NCBI GenBank assembly: GCA_949358305.1
Contig: OX442314.1
Location: 682,001-746,000, forward strand
Reading direction: 5' to 3'
DNA from: Strigamia acuminata
Taxonomy: Eukaryota > Arthropoda > Chilopoda > Geophilomorpha > Linotaeniidae
DNA length: 64,000 nt
A program made the translations under genes and the position numbers. Under the pieces are notes generated by a model. That model made no database searches. It was given only the letters and a program-made list of their open reading frames with translations, and was not told the origin of the DNA. This document shows positions 52,601 to 61,600 of the stretch, one piece after another (within the stretch, counting starts at the first letter, position 1; each line of letters begins with the position of its first letter).

Positions 52601-55600
52601 TTAGAAAATCAATTTTTCATTAGAAAATCAATTTTTCATTAGAAAATCAATTTTTCATTAGAAAATCAATTTTTCATTAGAAAATCAATTTTTCATTAGA
52701 AAATCAATTTTTCATTAGAAAATCAATTTTTCATTAGAAAATCAATTTTTCATTAGAAAATCAATTTTTCATTAGAAAATCAATTTTTCATTAGAAAATC
52801 AATTTTTCATTAGAAAATCAATTTTTCATTAGAAAATCAATTTTTCATTAGAAAATCAATTTTTCATTAGAAAATCAATTTTTCATTAGAAAATCAATTT
52901 TTCATTAGAAAATCAATTTTTCATTAGAAATTTAATTTTTTTCATTAAAAAAATCAATTTTTCATTAGAAAATCTATTTTTCATTAGACAATCAACTTTT
53001 TTTTATTAAAAAAACAATTTTTTATTAGAAAATCAATTTTTTCCATTTAAAAAAATTAATTTTTCGATTGAAATAAATAAATTTTCCAATTTATGAAAAC
53101 CAATTTTTTATAGACAAAAATCAATACTTTAAGCCGTTCCAAATTGCTCAAAAGCGTCGTTCTGTCCTGATTCGTGTCGCCCAACGAGTTAACCGTCGCT
53201 CTATTGATAGTCAGCCATTTCTTCATGTCCTCAATCGCCTCCGCATACTGCTGATGAACTCCCACCAATTGCTCGTAACTCTCAACAAACGACTGCGCTC
53301 TCTGCAGCAACTCCTGGTGCACATTCCAGATCTTATTCAATCTTTCCTCCACATTCTCCTCTTTATCAGCCAAAGCGTTCGTTTTCTGCCTCAAATCGCT
53401 GATCACGTTCTGATGCGCCACAATATCGTGAAGTATAACCTAAAAACAAACAATAAACAAACAAACAATCTCCTTTTTCAATCATATTTTACTCTGTAAG
53501 CTTGTAATTGTGTTTTTTTGTCGTCCAGCGTCTCGTGGTACTCGATTCGCTCTCCCAGTTGCGCCAACGTGAGTTGAATCCAGTCCTTTATGGCCGCAAT
53601 TTCCTCCTCGAACCCGGACCAAGTGGACAAACTAGTCCGCAGTTTGTGCTCGGCGCTGCTCAAATTGTCGAAAAACATCTCGTAGTCCGAGTGCAACTCT
53701 TCCAGCTGCCGTCGTATTATTTGCTGTCCTTCCGGACTCGTGAACGCGTACAATCCTTCGCCCAACTCGTTGACCATGCTCAGTCGACCCATCGCGTCCA
53801 CCTGTTCCTTGAGCAACGACTGAAATTGCAAAAAAAAAAATAAAAAAAAATTAATTATAAAATTTTTAAAAAAATTTAATTATAAAATTATAAAAAAAAT
53901 TTTTTTTTTAATTTTTTAAAAATTACTTTAATTGTGGTCAGTTTGGACGTGGCGCTGGATTTGTCCGCGAGCGACGTGTCGGAACACGCCGAATATTTGT
54001 CCTGCGATTTTCGTAGCCAGACGAAACAATCGTTGTATTTTTCCGCAAATCGCTTGTGGTCGTGGACGTGTTGTTCGCATTTCTTGACCACCTCCTTGGC
54101 CGTGAAGAGCAGCGACTGGTATCGAGAAGTCACTTGCTGCGTGCCGGCTTTCAGACGCGATTCGGAGGTCACTTGCATGAGTTCGGCGCACGAATCGCTC
54201 ATCGAGTCCGTTTTTTTCTGCACTTGTAGAATATCTCCTTGAATGTTCTAAAAACAATTTAAAAAAAAATTAAAATTAAAATTAATTAATTAATTGTAAA
54301 AACGAAATAAATGGAAATTAGTAGGGCTAGGATAAATGCATAAATGCATAGGAATTATTTTTATTCAATAAAAAGCCAAAATTGGCTATAAATGCATATT
54401 TTCCAAAAATGAGAAATAAATGCATAAATCGCCATTTTTCCGGGAAAAAACGACGATTTGTGTCTTTTTTTAACGATACCTAACATTTACATATCAATTT
54501 TTGCCTTTTTTTTAAGTGTACGTATTGTGAGTGTTCGGACGGACGCCACGTGGTCAGGGGAGGGCCACGAGGCGCTGGACGCAACACACACGATGATTAA
54601 ATCCACGAAATACACAAAAGACACGAGTTTAGGTTTTGGTTATTGCTTTATTGATGTCTAGGGGTGTTATGGTGTCTCAAGGTGTATTTCCCAAATGTAA
54701 TGGCTGCCTAGCAGCCATTCCTGATCGGCGCGCGTGTCACGGCGATCTTGGAATCGCCATGACACACGAGGTCGTTTGAATGCAGTTCGGCCGTATCGTC
54801 GTAACGTTCTTCAGAACATACGACAAACACGGCGTCTTGGACGCTCAGGTTCCAGTGGGCGACCCACTTCCGGGTCCCGATTGGTCAAGCCAACAGCCCA
54901 CAGCTCCACCTGGTTGCGGGGAACCGCAACAGGTCGCGCGAGACACACAAGATGCGCGAAAGCTGTGTTGAGTGCCCTGTGTTGCAGGCAAGTGATCAGC
55001 CTGCTTGGGCAGCTGATCACAGTATGCTTGCGTTCAAAAAACTGAGAACTTTGCCAAAACAGACACCAGGGAAAGTCACTAAATTAGTGTCTGGAAAAAC
55101 TTTTAAAAAATAAACAAATAATTTTTTTTTTATTTTGCATAGAATGGAATTTTTGGTGCATATTTTACGCGCATAAAACAAATGTTATTTTTCTTAAATA
55201 TCCGTGGTCTAGAAACTAGTTTATTAGTTTTTCCTTATGGGAATTTGTTTGCGGCTTACTTGTTCCAAAATCTCGGCTGCATTATAGAAATCTTGAAGAG
55301 ACCTACTCTTGGCCTCTACCAATGCTAATAACCCCTAAAGAATTGAAAAAATATAAAAAAGAAGAAAATCATAAAGAAAATGTGAAAATAATATTAAAAA
55401 AATGATAAAATAAAGATGACCCGGGATAAAAGGTGGCGCTGCGGACTTGTTTGGTCGGTTGTACCTGGTATTTCTGCATTTGTTCTTCTTTTTCTTCTAG
55501 GGTGGTTTTGGGAGCGAATTCTTTGAGAACTGTTTCGGTTTCGGTCAACCATCGCAGAATCTTCTCCACTTGTTCTTCGTATTGGGTCCATTGCTGGATG

Positions 55601-58600
55601 CGCACCTCCAAACTGTCCATGTTTCCTTTGATCGTCGAACTGAGTTTCTCGAAATCCAACCTGAAATTCAAAAATTTCAAAAAATTCAAAATTCAAAATT
55701 CAAAAATTTCAAAAAATTCAAAATTCAAAATTCAAAATTATTTGCTCTCACCTCATGGTTTGCTGCTCCCGTTCCAGAATCTCTCTGCTCCGTTGCGGCA
55801 AATCGACGAACAATTGTTCCGCTTGTTTAGCAATCGCCTTCAAGTTGGCTTCTCCCTCGCACATTTTATTATCCAAATCCTTCAAACCAGCGCCAAAATC
55901 AATCAAACATTCGAATAAAAATTCTCTCTCTCTCTCAATTACTTTCATCTTATCCAACCGACTCATCATCGCCTGCTTGTTGTCCGTGTAGTCCGTAAAA
56001 ACCAGCAGTTGATCCCACACGCTTTTCTGCCACTCGGCTTGACTTTGTTGCAGCTCGGAAAACCGGTGCAAATTCTCGATCGTCACGTCCAATTTCCGAA
56101 CTAAATTCTACACACAAAAAATAAATAAATAAATAAAAAATACCAAAAATAAACAAAAATACCAAAAATAAACAAAAATACCAAAAATAAACAAAAAACA
56201 CCAAAAATAAACAAAAAATACCAAAAATAAACAAAAAATACCAAAAATAAACAAAAATATTTGTAAAAAAATACCAAAAATAAACAAAAATATTTTTCAA
56301 AAAAATACCAAAAATAAACAAAAAATACCAAAAAATACCAAAAATTAACAAAAAAATACCAAAAAATTAACAAAAAATACCAAAAATAAACAAAAAATAC
56401 CAAAAATAAACAAAATATCCCAAAAAAAATTTTAAAAAATGAAAAGAAATACCAAAAATAAACAAAAAAATTAAAAAAGTACCAAAAATAAACAAAAAAT
56501 TTTTTTTTAAAAATACCAAAAATAAAAAAAAAAATTGTAAAAAAATACCAAAAATAAACAAAAAAATTAACAAAAATTTACAGTTATGGTTGCGGCTAAA
56601 TTGTCGTATCGTTTCTTCATGCTCGCTGTGCCCTCTCTCGTCGCTGGATTCGTTATGTTTTCACTTTTCTCGCAAATCGAGTCGACGATTCGCTTGTGAG
56701 CCGCCACGTCTTGTTGAAGACTCTATAGAAAAAAATTTAAAAATTTAAAAATTTAAAAATATAAAAATTCAAAAAAAATTAATAAACAAATTACTTTATA
56801 TCGCACGAGTTTATTTTTCGCTTCTTGGAACGTCCCCCACGTGCGCTGCTCACTGTGCAGCGATTTCTCGACGACATCCAACCAGTTGACGATCTGTTCC
56901 AAATTCAAAATTACTCTCAAGATTCACAAATACTTCACTTATCCTACTTGTTGCAGTCCCTCGTGGTACTGCAGCTGTTGCTGGCTGTCCGTTTCCATCT
57001 GTTTCTGGTAGTTTTCGACGCCGCCGCTCAACTGTTCCCACAATTCGCGCAGTCCTCGCAGTTCGTGCCGAATTTGTTCCCGGCCGGCCGACGCAGTATC
57101 TGCGTAAAGTCGTTCGCCCAAATTGATGACGAGGTTTAACTTGGCCGTCCCTCGTTCTCGCTCCATCGTTAAAAACTAAAATAAATAAATAAAATCGTTT
57201 ATTTTCGAGCCGACGCGGCGTTTTACGGCAACATTACTTGTAGTTTCTTCGTCTTTTCGTCGACGTCTTCAATTCTGTCGAGCAGATTGAGCTCGGCGTT
57301 GAGCGCGGTCAACCAATCGCTCGTTTCTGTAAATTTCTGCTGGAAGGTTTTGTGGTCGTCCACTATGGACTGCCATTTGCAAATTTGGTCCTGGAAAAAA
57401 AATTTAATCAATTAATTAGTAGCGTATTAGACCAAATAAGAGCCGCGGCTCTTATTCAAAATGGGCATCCTGAGCCGCGGCTCTTGTTGCAATTGTTTTG
57501 ATTGAAATTTCACTTTTTTTCCATTGAAATTTCACTTTTTTCCATTGAAATTTCACTTTTTTCCATTGAAATTTCCCTTTTTTTTATTAAAAATTTTATT
57601 TTTCTCAGTAAAATTATAATTTTTTCCATTGAAATTTCAATTTTCCTTTAAAATTTTACTTTTTTCCATTGAAATTTCACTTTTTTCCATTAAAATTTCA
57701 CTTTTTTCCGTTGAAAATTTCACTTTTTTTATTAAAATTTTATTTTTCTCAGTAAAATTATAATTTTTTCCATTGAAATTTCAATTTTTTCTTAAAAATT
57801 TCAATTTTTTCTTAAAAATTTCAATTTTTTCTTAAAGATTTTACTTTTTTCCATTGAAATTTCAATTTTTCCTTAAAAATTTTACTTTTTTCCATTAAAA
57901 TTTCACTTTTTTCCATTGAAATTTCACTTTTTTCATTAAAATTTCACATTTTTCATTAAAATTTTATTTTTTTAGTGAAATTTTAATTTTTTCTATTAAA
58001 ATTTCAATTTTTTTCTAACTTTTCTATCCAAATAACCATCATCATCGACAAATGTTTCATTAACCGTTTCCTGTTTGTTTACAAAAGCCCTCGAATAGTA
58101 GCAGCCAGCTACTATTCGAAAGCGGCTACAATTCGAGGGCGACACTTAATCGATAAAATACAGTAATTAATTAATAAATTAATTTAATTACTTTGCTGTT
58201 GGTGAGAAGCGCTTGGAACCTCGTGTTGAGGGCAATCACGTGTCCCTTGATCGAATCCACTTGGCTCAAATGCAACAAGGAATGAGCGCGATCACTGAAC
58301 AAATTCACATCTTTCTCGTGCGCGATGATCCGCTCGCGCAGCGACTGTAAAGCGGCCAACTGCCGCTGCTTGTCGGCGTACATGGACTGCAGCTGCACGT
58401 CCCTGAGATGCGACTCGATTTTCTCGCACCAATCGTTCAATTGGTTCGACTCCGATTCGTACGCGATCCACTTTTGCTTCACGTCTTCGAGCGAGTTTTT
58501 CGACTCTTTGGCCGAGTTCAGACACAATTCCCACAATTCTTCTAATTTTTCGATTTCCTCGCGCGTGTTTTCGACGCCTTGGACGGACGAACCGGCGCTC

Positions 58601-61600
58601 ACTCGCGCACCCGTCGCCGACAAGTGTTCCTGCAACGCTTCGGCCTTCGAGTTCGCTTCGATGACCAACTAAAATTTAATAAAAATTAAAAAATTGTAAA
58701 TTTTAATCAAATTCGATCAAATTTAATAATTTTCGCACTTGAACAGCTTCGAGTTTCTTGCTAATTTTGTTTTTGTCGCCGGTCGTGTCGGTTTCCAACT
58801 GCTGTTGATGTTTTTCGACCCAATTTCGAAATTCCTTGCATTCGTTTATGAATTGTTGATGATCGGTGACACATTGCTCCAATTTCGAGAGTAATTGCTG
58901 CAAAAAAAACCGTAAAACATTAAAATATTCCAATTTTAAGCTTTATTTCTTACTTTTGACTTATCCGTGATGACGTCGTATAACTTTTTGATGCTGCGGA
59001 TGTAAACTTGCAGGTTTTTGTCGCCCGTTTGTTCCCCCAAACTGCGCGCTCTCTCGCAGAGTTTCTCCACCAGTTGGCGGTGGGAGCAGATCTCTTGATG
59101 CACAATCTATCGAATTCAATCGGTTCAATTAGTTTAATTGGTTAAATTAAGTCAATTAAATTCACCTTGTGGTTTTGAAGTTGCGCCTGTTTCTCCTGCA
59201 AGGAGCCCTTGAGTTCCGTGTGCTGTTCCAACGATTTTTCGATCTCTTTCAGCCATTGAGTGAGTTGTTCTTGGCTCACGCTGAAGTTCTCGAATTCCTT
59301 AAGGCACTGGTTCAGTGAGCGGGAGTTTTTGTTCAGCATTTCGACACATCGGTCCAATTTTTCACGTAATGTCCTGTCAAAAATATAATTTTTTAATATT
59401 TATTCGTTTTATAAAAATGAATTTTGCTCTTATTTGAGTAAACTTTGCAATTACCAAAGTATTTGCACCACAAAATGTGTATTTTTGGGTTCCACGACAC
59501 CACTGCTAATGCACAAGATTGTTACCGCCAAACCAATTCCGCCAATGCGTTACAGCCAAGCCGCAACCGCCAATACCAGGGGCGCCAATGGCAACAACAC
59601 TCAACAGCCAATGCCCCAAAATGGCCGAAAATGACTGAAATTGGTCGAAAATGTGACGGAAACTACCAAAAACGTCGAATAAAAACCGACAACGTTCTGC
59701 ATAAACACCAAAAACGTACAGAAAGACTCTCTGACATTGTTTCGGACTACACAAACCGAAATATTTTGGATTATCTTGAAGGAATTGCCCACAACTTAAA
59801 CCTTGATCAATAAAAGTTATTATAAACTTGATTTACTGTTATAATTGTTTATTTTCTGTTGTTTTCGTTATTTTTCGCAACATTTTCGAACGTTTTCAGC
59901 AACATTCGGTCGTTTTCGTTATTTTTTGGCAACATTTTCGGTCGTTCTCAGCAATTTATTGGTCATTTTCAATCATTTTCAAAACATTTTCGACCATATT
60001 CGATGATTTTGGGTCATTGGCTGTTGTTACCATTGGCGCCCCTTGCATTGGCGGTAGTGGTTTGGCTGTAACGCATTGGCGGTAATGGTTTGGCGGAAAA
60101 AAACAAGCCAGTTGTGTATTGGCGGAAAAAACAAGCCAGTTGTGTATTGGCGGAAAAAACAAGCCAGTTGTGTATTGGCGGAAATAACTTGGCGGTGGTG
60201 TCGTGCTACGGTATTTTTGGCTTATAAAATGCATTTTTTGGCTTTTAAAATGCATTTTTTGGCTTTTAAAATGCATTTTTTGGCTTTTAAAATGCATTTT
60301 TTGGCTTTTAAAATGCATTTTTTGGCTTTTAAAATGCATTTTTTGGCTTTTAAAATGCATTTTTTGGCTTTTAAAATGCATTTTTTGGCTTTTAAAATGC
60401 ATTTTTTGGCTTTTAAAATGCATTTTTTGGCTTTTAAAATGCATTTTTTGGCTTTTAAAATGCATCTTTCGTCTGTAAAATGCGTTTTATTGACTGAAAA
60501 TGCGTTTTATTGACTGAAAATGCGTTTTATTGACTGAAAATGCGTTTTATTGACTGAAAATGCGTTTTATTGACATTATTTATTGTTATTCTTTTCTTGC
60601 CTTATAAAAACTAAGAGCAGAGCATTGTAGGGCTTAACTTACCTCGATTGCTGGCGAATAAGTTCGCGACCATCCGGTGCAGTGAAGGGGTACAGTTGTT
60701 CTCCCAAATCAACGACTTTTTCTAAAAGACTGCTTAAATCAATTTGTTCTTCGGCCAATTCCTGCAATAAAAAAAATTTTAAAATTCCAAAAATCAAAAA
60801 CAAAATCTGCAATTACTTCAAGTTGGCTTTTGCGTTTGTCCAGTTCGTTCAAATCGCCGGCCAATTGACCATGCTGCGCCAATCGCTCCTCGAAATAATT
60901 GAGTTTTTCCAGACACGAGCCGAACAACTCGTCGTACGTCGCGTGATCGGCGACGTGGACCTCCCACTTGGTGACGAGATCCTTAAAACGAATTAAATAA
61001 AATCAGATTTCCATCAACTCCATTGATGCGATCGTTTCGACGTACTTTGACGATGTTGCACAGGGTTTGGTAACGCAAATTCAATTGCGTTGCTTCCAGG
61101 ACCAATTGGGAATCGCCTTCCATGGTCTTTGCCCGCTGGACGATCGATGACACCTCCACCTGCTTTTCCACTACGTCTTTGCAAAGTTGCTGAAAACAAC
61201 AAAAAAACAATCTCACCATTTATTTCCAGGCACATAAATGCAGTTTTTAAGTAATAAATGCAATTTTTCTGCACATAATTGCAGTTTTTAAGTAATAAAT
61301 GCAATTTTTATGCACATAAATGCAATTTTTATGCACATAAATGCAATTTTTATGCACATATATGCAATTTTATGCACATAAATGCAATTTTTATGCACAT
61401 AAATGCAATTTTTATGCACATAAATGCAATTTTTATGCACATAAATGCAATTTTTAGGCAATAAATGCAGTTTTTAAGCACAGTTTTTAGGCATTTGATG
61501 CAGTTATTAGGCATTTGATGCAGTTATTAAGCATTTTATGCACAGTTTTGAGGGATTTAATGCAGTTTTTAAGTAATAAATGTAAGTTTTAGGCAATAAA

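Noticed and set aside
52185-53000. CRISPR-like array
   Set aside because: Direct tandem repeats without unique spacers, in a eukaryotic intron.
55943-55990. Splice donor AAA|GTAATT inside exon 16
   Set aside because: The frame continues through it with spectrin-like sequence, and no acceptor follows before the clear GTGAGA donor at 55,752.
59956-60513. Long ORFs on both strands rich in Phe/Lys/Cys
   Set aside because: They translate the 21-bp GCATTTTTTGGC array and the arm of the CACGACACCAC element.
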